Made by a program: the position numbers and the translations under genes. A stretch of DNA of 20,357 bases from an uncultured Micavibrio sp. (GTDB taxonomy: Bacteria; Pseudomonadota; Alphaproteobacteria; Micavibrionales; UBA1664): NCBI GenBank assembly GCA_913057885.1, contig CAJXOI010000001.1, positions 1 through 20,357 of the forward strand, given 5' to 3'. This document shows positions 10,247-17,694 of the stretch, in pieces (the first letter of the stretch is position 1; every line of letters begins with the position of its first letter). The notes under the pieces are model-generated. The model saw only the letters and a program-made list of their open reading frames with translations. It did not search any database and was not told where the DNA came from.

Positions 10247-10477
10247 ATGCCTTACGAGTCTATCAGCGAATTACCGAAAGCCGTTCAAAATAATATCCCG
10301 AAACATGGACGGGAAATTTATATGGAAGCGTTCAACAGTGCATGGGATCAATATAAAAATCCCGAGGATCGACGCGGTGATGATAGCCGCGAAGAGGTTG
10401 CGCACCAAGTAGCTTGGAGTGCCGTTAAACAAAAGTACGAGAAAGGCGACGACGGTGATTGGCACAGAAAACACTAA
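10247..10477 (+). CDS. chaB: ChaB family protein
   Basis: A 76-residue soluble protein, the same length as E. coli ChaB, which is described as a putative regulator of the ChaA cation antiporter. Family hallmarks visible are L-P-K-A-V-Q-N-N-I-P near the start, an F-N-S-A-W-D-Q-Y helix, and E-E-V-A-H-Q-V-A-W-S-A-V-K-Q-K-Y near the C-terminus. It is strongly charged. A very good Shine-Dalgarno (AAAGGAGAT) lies 4-5 bases before the ATG. No ChaA antiporter is present nearby. An opposite-strand frame over the same bases is judged spurious. Confidence 0.88.
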   Translation: MPYESISELPKAVQNNIPKHGREIYMEAFNSAWDQYKNPEDRRGDDSREEVAHQVAWSAVKQKYEKGDDGDWHRKH

Positions 10478-10510
10478 AATTGTCTCTAGCTTTTTTAATG
10501 TCATGTCTCT

Positions 10511-11452
10511 ATGTCTAGGGATATGAACGCAATTGATATTAAGAACCTGAATAAAACCTATGCGGCCAGCAAAAAATCCGAAGCCAAACTGGCCTTAGAT
10601 AACATTGACCTTCAAATTCCAAAAGGATCCATGTTTGCGCTCCTCGGCCCTAACGGCGCGGGGAAATCCACATGCATCAATATTATGGCCGGGTTGGTTG
10701 TGAAATCATCGGGGATTGTTGAAATTAACGGCTACAACATCGACACGCATCCCAGATCGGCAAAAAAATCCATTGGGATTGTGCCCCAAGAAATCACCTT
10801 TGATCCGTTTTTTACACCAAAACAAATGTTGGAATTGCAAGCCGGTATGTATGGTGTGCCGTCAAACCAGCGCAAAACGATGGAGATTTTGGATATGGTT
10901 GGCCTTGCTGATAAGGCCGAGGCCTATGCCAGATCATTATCAGGAGGGATGAAACGCCGCTTGATGGTTGCCAAGGCCATGGTGCATGACCCCGATATTT
11001 TGGTGTTGGATGAACCCACGGCGGGTGTGGACATCGAATTACGCCAACAATTATGGGATAATGTCAAACTTTTGAATAAGTCTGGCAAAACCATCCTTTT
11101 GACGACTCATTACTTAGAAGAGGCGGAGCAACTTTGTGATCGTATCGCCATTATTAATCAGGGCAAAGTGATCATGGATGAGAATAAAGACGACCTTTTG
11201 GCCCGCATTGACGGCAAAGAGATTACATTCCGACTCGATAAAGAAATCAGCGAAGTTCCAAAACAATTGGATGGATTTAATGCACGGATCGAGGGGAAAC
11301 GGCGCATTGTTATCACTTACCGCCCTGCCGATACATCTGTCGGGTATATGATCGAAGCTATAAAAAAAGCAAAATACGGTATCGTTGATGTTCAAACGGA
11401 TCAAAGTGATCTAGAAGATATTTTTTTACAACTGACCCGTAAAACTGCCTGA
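10511..11452 (+). CDS. ABC transporter ATP-binding protein (ABC-2 / YadG-like)
   Basis: A 313-residue ABC ATPase of the type that drives ABC-2 exporters. Walker A is G-P-N-G-A-G-K-S-T (46-54), the signature is L-S-G-G-M near residue 140, followed by Walker B L-V-L-D-E-P-T-A-G-V-D, and the switch His lies in L-L-T-T-H-Y. A C-terminal extension of about 90 residues, seen in this subfamily, follows the nucleotide-binding domain. Nothing in the neighbourhood encodes the membrane half: the next gene is a CBS protein. The ATG at 10511 is used; a second in-frame ATG at 10523 is possible, and neither has a convincing ribosome binding site. Substrate unknown. Confidence 0.9.
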   Translation: MSRDMNAIDIKNLNKTYAASKKSEAKLALDNIDLQIPKGSMFALLGPNGAGKSTCINIMAGLVVKSSGIVEINGYNIDTHPRSAKKSIGIVPQEITFDPFFTPKQMLELQAGMYGVPSNQRKTMEILDMVGLADKAEAYARSLSGGMKRRLMVAKAMVHDPDILVLDEPTAGVDIELRQQLWDNVKLLNKSGKTILLTTHYLEEAEQLCDRIAIINQGKVIMDENKDDLLARIDGKEITFRLDKEISEVPKQLDGFNARIEGKRRIVITYRPADTSVGYMIEAIKKAKYGIVDVQTDQSDLEDIFLQLTRKTA

Positions 11453-11472
11453 ACAAAAGTCATTCTCAGTCG

Positions 11473-11515
11473 TTATCGATGTGAACATGCTTAAAGCATG
11501 TCTGTGAAACGATAA
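11473..11515 (+). repeat. Nested inverted repeats in the leader of the CBS gene
   Basis: A 7-bp perfect stem (11485-11491 with 11495-11501, 3-base loop) is enclosed by a 6-bp stem, TTATCG (11473-11478) with CGATAA (11510-11515). The structure ends where the Shine-Dalgarno (AAAAGGAGA, 11515-11523) begins. No T-run follows, so it is not an intrinsic terminator. It could be an mRNA-stabilising or regulatory leader fold, or an operator. Confidence 0.45.
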
Positions 11516-11529
11516 AAAGGAGAACGATT

Positions 11530-11961
11530 ATGACAGAAGTTCGTGAATGTATGACAAAAGATTGCCAATGGATCCAGCCCGACACCCCTATAATTGAAGC
11601 GGCAAAACTGATGGTCGAGGGAGATTTCGGATTTTTACCAGTTGGCGATGGCGAGCAACTATTAGGTATGGTGACGGACCGCGATACATGTGTGCGTGCC
11701 GTGGCGTACGGGCGCGACTTACAAACTACTGCGGCACGAGATATCATGAGTGATGAAACATATTATTGCTATGACGACCAAGACACCGAAGATGTTTGCG
11801 ATAATATGGCTGAATTGCAAATTCGCCGCATGCCCGTTGTTGATAAACAAAAGCGTTTGGTTGGCGTGATATCTCTGGGTGATTTATCAAAATCTACTGA
11901 TCACAAGTCAATCGGTAATGCCGAAGAGGACATTACAATGCCAAATGCCAAGGCCGCATAG
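11530..11961 (+). CDS. Tandem CBS-domain protein
   Basis: A 143-residue stand-alone protein made almost entirely of two CBS motifs (about 1-63 and 70-130). CBS pairs (Bateman modules) bind adenine nucleotides and act as energy or ligand sensors. The repeats show V-x-x-C-M-T-x-D ... G-F-L-P-V-G-D-G ... L-L-G-M-V-T-D-R-D and then D-I-M-S ... R-R-M-P-V-V-D ... L-V-G-V-I-S-L-G-D-L, the usual pattern. No catalytic or transport domain is attached, so it must act on a partner. Strong ribosome binding site (AAAAGGAGA). The nested hairpin before it suggests control at the leader. Partner unknown. Confidence 0.88.
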   Translation: MTEVRECMTKDCQWIQPDTPIIEAAKLMVEGDFGFLPVGDGEQLLGMVTDRDTCVRAVAYGRDLQTTAARDIMSDETYYCYDDQDTEDVCDNMAELQIRRMPVVDKQKRLVGVISLGDLSKSTDHKSIGNAEEDITMPNAKAA

Positions 11962-12000
11962 TTTGTGGAACCTTTTATAGGGTAATAAGCTGGCAGAATA

Positions 12001-12089
12001 CATGATAACGGGTATCTCTTTTTTTAAAGAGATTGAGAATATAACCGTTTGAACCTGACACGGTTAATACCGTCGCAAGGAATATCATG
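12001..12089 (+). ncRNA. TPP (thiamine pyrophosphate) riboswitch
   Basis: All aptamer parts of the THI-box can be drawn. P1 is 12001-12007 with 12083-12089 (7 bp). P2 is ACGG (12008-12011) with CCGT (12045-12048). P3 is an 8-bp stem, 12014-12021 with 12026-12033. Next comes the conserved TGAGA (12034-12038), which together with the invariant TTTGAACCTGA (12048-12058) marks the pyrimidine-binding side. P4 is CCT/AGG (12054-12056 with 12078-12080). P5 is ACGG/CCGT (12060-12063 with 12070-12073), enclosing TTAATA. The 3' end has the typical CG-AAGGAA. The ATG at 12087-12089 and an AAGGA ribosome binding site (12077-12081) lie within P4/P1, so TPP binding should hide the start codon. No thiamine gene follows: next are a 25-codon ORF, a tRNA and recF. 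Confidence 0.93.
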
Positions 12090-12164
12090 GCGCGGACCCC
12101 GATTTCTAAATATGAAATCGGGGTTACGTATATCCAAAAAATCTTGCGTGGATCGCGCGTTTGA
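12087..12164 (+). CDS. 25-residue ORF under the TPP riboswitch (leader peptide or gene remnant)
   Basis: An ATG placed 5 bases after AAGGA opens a 25-codon frame ending in TGA at 12162-12164. The product begins M-A-R-T-P-I-S-K-Y-E-I-G-V and ends L-R-G-S-R-V; it is basic, and I do not recognise it. Its start codon is the 3' strand of riboswitch P1, and an 11-bp hairpin sits over codons 4-13. It may be a real TPP-controlled small protein, a leader peptide, or the truncated 5' end of a lost thiamine-related gene. A hairpin inside such a short frame lowers confidence that the peptide itself matters. Confidence 0.35.
   Translation: MARTPISKYEIGVTYIQKILRGSRV
12096..12124 (+). repeat. 11-bp perfect hairpin downstream of the riboswitch
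   Basis: ACCCCGATTTC (12096-12106) pairs perfectly with its complement at 12114-12124 around a 7-base AT-only loop. It begins seven bases after P1. No T-run follows, so it does not read as an intrinsic terminator; it may be part of the riboswitch expression platform or block RNA decay. Confidence 0.6.
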
Positions 12165-12181
12165 GCTAAGGGTTAATCACT

Positions 12182-12258
12182 GCGCCCGTAGCTCAGCTGG
12201 ATAGAGCGTTGCCCTCCGGAGGCAAAGGTCACAGGTTCGAATCCTGTCGGGCGCGCCA
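12182..12258 (+). tRNA. tRNA-Arg (anticodon CCG)
   Basis: A 77-base cloverleaf can be drawn. The acceptor stem is GCGCCCG (12182-12188) with CGGGCGC (12248-12254), discriminator G, and an encoded CCA (12256-12258). The D arm is GCTCAGCTGGATAGAGC. The anticodon stem is TTGCC/GGCAA around CTCCGGA, giving anticodon CCG, which reads CGG arginine codons. The T arm is ACAGG-TTCGAAT-CCTGT. All stems are perfect. It lies 17 bases after the 25-codon ORF and 53 bases before recF. No integrase gene and no repeated 3' fragment were seen. Confidence 0.97.
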
Positions 12259-12311
12259 TTTCTTGTAAATCAACGTGACATTCCTGTTATTGCCTATAAA
12301 ATCGGGACAAC

Positions 12312-13439
12312 ATGACCCTTATCACATCCATAAGCTTAAATGGTTTTCGCAATTACGCCGGTGCATCCGTCGATGGGCTGGGTATGCCTTTTATTGTTTT
12401 GGTGGGTGACAATGGTGCAGGAAAAACCAATTGTTTGGAGGCCATAAGCCTTCTCTCACCAGGGCGTGGATTACGCAGTGCATCCGTCAGTGATATGCAA
12501 TCTCAGCATAATCATCAACCATGGGCCGTATCAGCCAAGATTACGGACCGCGATGGCGATACGATCCAAATGGGTGTCGGACGTGACCCGCAAAAACCCG
12601 ACAAGAAAATCATAAGGGCCGATGGCACAACGTTAAAAAATCAGGACGAAGTCGGCGAAATTTTAAGATGTGTATGGTTAACGCCGCACATGGACGATTT
12701 GTTTACACAGCCCACGGCGGAACGACGGCGTTTTTTTGATCGGTTGGTCGCCACCTACGATCCATCACATTCCGGACGGATGACACGATACGAAAAAGCG
12801 ACTCGCGAGCGGTTGAATTTGCTCCGAGACGAGGCCGAAAAGGGAAAAGCGGCGGATACATTATGGCTGTCATCCCTTGAAAATATCATGGCGGAAACAT
12901 CCGTTGCCATTGCCGCGGCGAGGATGGATGTACTTGACACTCTACAAAAAACGATATCAAAAAATTGCGGTGATGACTTTCCTATTGCTGAATTATCTTT
13001 GATCGGTGATGTCGAAACTGCGCTAGAAAGCAGTTCTGCACTCTCTGTAGAAGATATGATCCGTGAAAAACTTTCCGCCTTTCGCAATGCGGATGGGCAA
13101 ACAGGGCGCACCAATTTCGGTATTGGACGCACGGACGTACGAGCGACATACGTCGATAAAAATGCCGATGCCGCACAATGTTCAACGGGGGAGCAAAAAG
13201 GCTTGTTGACCACAATGATATTAGCCCATGCCCGTATGGTGGCCGCACGATTTGGTGTTCCACCCATATTATTATTTGATGAAATTGCCGCGCATTTTGA
13301 TTCTCGTCGACGCAATTCTTTACTTGATTTGCTCTCAGATTTGAAAGGACAAGTTTGGCTCTCAGGTCAAGACGAGCAATCTTTCTCTCATTTAGAAAAT
13401 AAGCGCATTATCCGAATTGAAAATAATCAATTATTGTAA
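12312..13439 (+). CDS. recF: DNA replication/repair protein RecF
   Basis: SMC-like ATPase that, with RecO and RecR, loads RecA at single-strand gaps. The 375-residue product starts with L-N-G-F-R-N-Y, has Walker A G-D-N-G-A-G-K-T (32-39), the P-x-x-R-R-x-F-x-D-R stretch near 140, signature S-T-G-E-Q-K and Walker B L-L-F-D-E-I-A-A-H-F-D near the C-terminus. Length is normal. The Shine-Dalgarno is weak. A TATAAA at 12295-12300 ends 11 bases before the ATG, so a transcript starting there would be nearly leaderless (no good -35 seen). In many bacteria recF follows dnaN; here it stands beside a tRNA and usg. Its stop overlaps the convergent usg by 9 bases. Opposite-strand frames are shadows. Confidence 0.96.
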   Translation: MTLITSISLNGFRNYAGASVDGLGMPFIVLVGDNGAGKTNCLEAISLLSPGRGLRSASVSDMQSQHNHQPWAVSAKITDRDGDTIQMGVGRDPQKPDKKIIRADGTTLKNQDEVGEILRCVWLTPHMDDLFTQPTAERRRFFDRLVATYDPSHSGRMTRYEKATRERLNLLRDEAEKGKAADTLWLSSLENIMAETSVAIAAARMDVLDTLQKTISKNCGDDFPIAELSLIGDVETALESSSALSVEDMIREKLSAFRNADGQTGRTNFGIGRTDVRATYVDKNADAAQCSTGEQKGLLTTMILAHARMVAARFGVPPILLFDEIAAHFDSRRRNSLLDLLSDLKGQVWLSGQDEQSFSHLENKRIIRIENNQLL

Positions 13440-13709
13440 GGTATATTCCCCAGCATAATGCAGGAACTCATCCGCTTTAATCAATCTTTGTTCGGCTAAA
13501 ATGATGGAATGAAGCGGCCCGTCCAGTTCCTTTTCCCAAAAATGTAAAAAATCTGTTAAAACAGGGTATTTTGGGGCAAGGTCATAGTCCTGCCAAAGAT
13601 ATGTTTGCAAAATATGCGGACGATCCGGCATGTGATAGATAATTTCCGCCGTGGTCAGGTTATATCCATCAAAAAATTGTTTCTCGAACTGTGTTTTTCC
13701 TTCATCCAT
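13431..13709 (-). CDS. usg: Usg family protein
   Basis: A 92-residue protein of the Usg family, named from a gene beside tryptophan-synthesis genes in some proteobacteria; its biochemical role is unknown. Family features are visible: Y-N-L-T-T-A-E-I-I-Y-H-M-P-D near residue 16, L-Q-T-Y-L-W-Q-D-Y-D-L-A-P-K-Y-P in the middle, then F-W-E-K-E-L-D-G-P-L-H-S. The start at 13709 is chosen over upstream frame extension (to 13778) because AGGAGGT lies 6-7 bases before it. It is convergent with recF (9-base overlap) and divergent from groES (210-base gap). No trp gene is present. Confidence 0.9.
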   Translation of the reverse strand: MDEGKTQFEKQFFDGYNLTTAEIIYHMPDRPHILQTYLWQDYDLAPKYPVLTDFLHFWEKELDGPLHSIILAEQRLIKADEFLHYAGEYTLQ

Positions 13710-13756
13710 CACAAAACCTCCTGTTTTCTCAGTCACAAACAGGGCATTCCTTGCCC

Positions 13757-13765
13757 ATATTATCA
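13757..13765 (-). promoter_or_regulatory. Possible extended -10 promoter for usg
   Basis: On the minus strand TGATAATAT (13765-13757) matches an extended -10 element. Initiation would fall near 13750, about 40 bases before the usg ATG. The -35 region is poor. A short GGGCA/TGCCC hairpin (13742-13756) lies around the predicted start. Confidence 0.3.
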
Positions 13766-13806
13766 GGATACAGGACAAGCCTTTAAAATTTCCTTAAAAA
13801 TTTTTC

Positions 13807-13834
13807 TTGAAATCCGCGCTCAGCCTTTTATATT
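13807..13834 (+). promoter_or_regulatory. Likely groESL promoter
   Basis: TTGAAA (13807-13812) and TATATT (13829-13834) are separated by 16 bases, about 86 bases upstream of groES. The -35 is preceded by C, giving CTTGAAA as in RpoH (sigma-32) promoters, but the -10 lacks a clear CCCCAT block, so housekeeping or mixed recognition is possible. No CIRCE element (TTAGCACTC and its complement) was seen in the 210-base gap, so HrcA control is not indicated. Confidence 0.5.
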
Positions 13835-13857
13835 ATTCGATGTCGGCACGGTTGCTG

Positions 13858-13890
13858 GTTAAACAGGGCCCTGTCGTATTTTGGTTTAAC
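13858..13890 (+). repeat. Inverted repeats in the groES leader
   Basis: GTTAAAC (13858-13864) and GTTTAAC (13884-13890) are perfect complements 19 bases apart. Overlapping the left arm is a 12-base palindrome, ACAGGGCCCTGT (13863-13874). Both lie between the likely promoter and the groES ribosome binding site. They could form a leader RNA stem or an operator. The ribosome binding site itself is outside, so a simple RNA thermometer is not shown. Confidence 0.4.
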
Positions 13891-13919
13891 GATAAACAAA
13901 AGAAAAGGAGACAAGAGCG

Positions 13920-14213
13920 ATGAAATTTCGTCCTCTACATGACCGTGTTCTGGTCAAACGTATCGAACAAGACAATAAAACTGCCGGTGGAATTATTATT
14001 CCCGACACGGCAAAAGAAAAACCGATGGAAGGTGAAGTCATGGCCGCAGGGTCAGGTGCACGCACCGAAGACGGAAACGTCATCCCATTGGATGTGAAAC
14101 AAGGTGACCGCGTTTTATTTACAAAATGGGCGGGCACAGAAGTCACGATCGATGGCCAAGAGCTGTTGGTTATGAAAGAATCCGACATTGTCGGCGTAGT
14201 CGAAGCCGCTTAA
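13920..14213 (+). CDS. groES: Co-chaperonin GroES
   Basis: A 97-residue lid protein of the GroEL folding chamber; heptameric in the cytoplasm. It starts [12 protein letters not shown], has the mobile loop [12 protein letters not shown] that binds GroEL, and the roof/core segment [14 protein letters not shown]. Length is exactly the family norm. AAGGAG lies about 10 bases before the ATG. groEL follows after 48 bases with its own ribosome binding site, giving the standard groES-groEL operon. Confidence 0.98.
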   Translation: MKFRPLHDRVLVKRIEQDNKTAGGIIIPDTAKEKPMEGEVMAAGSGARTEDGNVIPLDVKQGDRVLFTKWAGTEVTIDGQELLVMKESDIVGVVEAA

Positions 14214-14255
14214 TCGTTAAGGGTTTCAAACAATAACTGCCAAATAAAGGAGTAA

Positions 14256-15905
<1,650 letters not shown>

Positions 15906-15934
15906 TATCACCTATCTTCTGACTAAATTCGAAA

Positions 15935-15960
15935 AGGGGGCAAAATGCCCTCTTTTTTAT
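15935..15960 (+). terminator. Rho-independent terminator of groESL
   Basis: An 8-bp stem (15935-15942 with 15946-15953, one G-T wobble, 3-base loop) is followed at once by a run of six T, 30 bases after the groEL stop. This ends the groESL transcript. Confidence 0.85.
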
Positions 15961-15987
15961 TGCTTCAAAAAAATATTTTCATATAAT
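15960..15987 (+). promoter_or_regulatory. Promoter for the 60-residue ORF, implying a leaderless mRNA
   Basis: TTGCTT (15960-15965) and a perfect TATAAT (15982-15987) are separated by 16 bases. The ATG of the next ORF is at 15995, only 7 bases after the -10, so transcription would begin at or next to the start codon. The -35 overlaps the T-run of the groEL terminator. Confidence 0.5.
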
Positions 15988-15994
15988 AAATTCT

Positions 15995-16177
15995 ATGAAA
16001 AAACCATTTGAAACAGCCGTATTGAATCTGACGGAAAAAATTGTGCAAATGCCAAAGGATGAATATTCGCCCTTTCGAGAAATGGTATACCGCATGTTAT
16101 ATGGCGGTGGGATTGATCATTTGCCTTATAGCTCAATGAAGAGTTCGGGACACACAGGGCCCAGAGCAGGCTACTAA
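15995..16177 (+). CDS. Small protein of unknown function (60 residues)
   Basis: I do not recognise this protein. It is soluble, starts M-K-K-P-F-E-T-A-V, has an amphipathic first half and a Tyr/Gly/Ser-rich second half (M-L-Y-G-G-G-I-D-H-L-P-Y) ending in R-A-G-Y. There is no signal peptide or membrane segment. Codon use resembles the neighbours. No Shine-Dalgarno is present, but a perfect TATAAT ends 7 bases before the ATG, which fits leaderless translation. It lies between the groEL terminator and the SapC gene. A frame of similar length on the opposite strand starts nearby but lacks such signals. Confidence 0.55.
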   Translation: MKKPFETAVLNLTEKIVQMPKDEYSPFREMVYRMLYGGGIDHLPYSSMKSSGHTGPRAGY

Positions 16178-16244
16178 TCTTATATTGCATTTCACAAGAA
16201 TATCCTTAAGGTTACAATAACTAGACTATCGAAAGGATCTTAAT

Positions 16245-16985
16245 ATGGCTGAACAAGCGCAAAACATGCCTCTTTTTTATAAAAACCCGGTGCTGTTGGA
16301 TGCCGAAAAACACCAACAATTATCTTTAAAAAAAGATTTTGGTTTGGGCTTCACTGCTGAAACGAATGCCGTTCCAATTAACCTGATTGAATTTCCCCAA
16401 ATCGCACATTTTTACCCCATTGGATTTTCCAATGATGGTCAGGGAACGCCAGTCGCTATTTTGGGCGTACGCAATGATGAAAATTTATTCGTTGATAAAA
16501 AGGGACAGTGGAAAAAGAACACATATATCCCGTCATATATCCGCCGCTATCCGTTTATTTTGACAGAGGTTAACAATGGAGAATCGCTCTCACTTTGTAT
16601 TGACGAGACAAGCGACATCATAACCAACGACAATAAAAATCCTTTGTTTGACAAAGAGAAAAAACCCACGGAATTGGCCACCAATGCGATGGAATTTTGT
16701 AAATCCTACCATGCAGCAAGCCAACAAACGCTTGAGTTTTCCCAGGCATTAGCAAAAAGCGGCCTTTTGGTTGAGCGCACGGCCGAGCTTATGGTTAAAG
16801 GTGATCAAAAAGTCAGCTTTTCGGGCTTTACGATAATTGACGAGAAAGCGTTCAACGAATTGGATGATGCGACATTCAATGAATGGCGTAAAAAAGGTTG
16901 GATTGGCGCCATTTATGCCCATCTGTTTTCAGGATATCATTGGAATTCCATTACGGCGATGTTGAACGATCGCATGGCAAATTGA
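16245..16985 (+). CDS. SapC family protein
   Basis: A 246-residue protein matching the SapC family, named from a Campylobacter fetus S-layer locus protein; its biochemical activity is not established. Typical features are a P-L-F-Y-K-N-P-V-x-L start, the H-F-Y-P-I-G-F segment around residue 61, the Y-I-P-S-Y-I-R-R-Y-P-F core near 100, and an L-C-I-D-E stretch following it. No signal peptide. AAAGGA lies 7 bases before the ATG. It stands alone: 67 bases after the small ORF and 82 bases before the yceI operon. No S-layer genes are visible. Confidence 0.85.
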   Translation: MAEQAQNMPLFYKNPVLLDAEKHQQLSLKKDFGLGFTAETNAVPINLIEFPQIAHFYPIGFSNDGQGTPVAILGVRNDENLFVDKKGQWKKNTYIPSYIRRYPFILTEVNNGESLSLCIDETSDIITNDNKNPLFDKEKKPTELATNAMEFCKSYHAASQQTLEFSQALAKSGLLVERTAELMVKGDQKVSFSGFTIIDEKAFNELDDATFNEWRKKGWIGAIYAHLFSGYHWNSITAMLNDRMAN

Positions 16986-17067
16986 TGATTATTGCCCAAA
17001 ATTTTACTTTTGCCTCAATTTGCCTAATTTAACTGTTAAACTATTTCTTCATTGAAGGAGATTGAGA

Positions 17068-17694
17068 ATGAACTTATTACGCCTAGCCTTTCTTTTGATT
17101 GTTTTGGCCCTTCCCATTCAAGCCAAAGCGCAAGAAGCAACTGACCTCGAGGGCATGCCCTCAGGCCTATATGAATTGGATAAAAACCATGCCAGCCTGA
17201 TTTGGAAAGTCAGTCACCTTGGCCTGTCAAATTATACTGCACGATTTACCGATTTCGATATTGATATTGATTTCAACGCCTTTGAACCCGCCGCAAGTCG
17301 CGTACGGGCGACCATCGATCCGACATCCGTTGAAACAGACTTTCCTGAGCCAGAAAAAAAGGATTTTGACAAAGAACTGGCGATGAAAGAGAGCTGGTTT
17401 AATGCCGAGCAATTCCCGCAAATTACTTTTATGTCGACATCGGTTGAAAAAACCGGTGATAATACAGGGAAAGTCACTGGCGATTTAACATTCCTGGGCG
17501 TGACAAAACCGGTCACATTGGATGTTGTTTTTAACAAGGCCATTGGCAACCACCCTTTTGCCAATAAACCGGCACTTGGTTTTTCGGCAACAACGACAAT
17601 CAAACGAAGTTATTTTGGCTTGACGACCTATATTCCACAAATTGGTGATGAGGTTGAGATTATCATTGAAGCTGAATTCTTTTATGCCGGCTAA
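17068..17694 (+). CDS. yceI: YceI family periplasmic lipid-binding-type protein (first copy)
   Basis: A 208-residue exported protein with a lipocalin-like YceI fold; relatives bind isoprenoid chains such as polyprenyl or ubiquinone-type lipids. The signal peptide (about residues 1-23) has a hydrophobic core and an A-x-A type site before Q-E-A-T. The mature start Y-E-L-D-K-N-H-A-S-L-I-W-K-V-S-H-L-G is the family signature, followed by S-W-F-N-A-E-Q-F-P-Q-I-T-F, T-G-D-L-T-F-L-G-V-T-K-P-V, and F-S-A-T-T-T-I-K-R-S-Y-F-G. The ATG at 17068 is chosen over an upstream TTG because AAGGAG lies 7 bases before it. It overlaps the next gene by 11 bases and heads a three-gene operon. Confidence 0.93.
   Translation: MNLLRLAFLLIVLALPIQAKAQEATDLEGMPSGLYELDKNHASLIWKVSHLGLSNYTARFTDFDIDIDFNAFEPAASRVRATIDPTSVETDFPEPEKKDFDKELAMKESWFNAEQFPQITFMSTSVEKTGDNTGKVTGDLTFLGVTKPVTLDVVFNKAIGNHPFANKPALGFSATTTIKRSYFGLTTYIPQIGDEVEIIIEAEFFYAG

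Noticed and set aside
10481..10511. Repeated octamer TGTCTCTA before the ABC ATPase gene
   Set aside because: Two direct copies 23 bases apart of a short sequence in an AT-rich gap; too little to claim an operator.
12087..12164. 25-codon ORF as the truncated start of thiC or another thi gene
   Set aside because: The residues do not match any thiamine protein N-terminus I know, so a specific identity was not assigned; a remnant remains possible.
12182..12258. tRNA-Arg 3' end as a phage or island attachment site
   Set aside because: No integrase, no repeated tRNA 3' fragment and no foreign gene block on either side within the window.
12755..13315. Long open frame (186 codons) on the minus strand opposite recF
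   Set aside because: It lies wholly inside a clear RecF gene, its translation is low-complexity (Ser/Arg-rich) with no family features, and it has no ribosome binding site. It is a shadow of codon bias.
13710..13919. CIRCE element for HrcA before groES
   Set aside because: Searched by eye for TTAGCACTC and GAGTGCTAA with a 9-base spacer; neither half is present.
15993..16190. Minus-strand frame opposite the 60-residue ORF
   Set aside because: It has no ribosome binding site or promoter-like sequence, whereas the plus frame starts right after a TATAAT element.
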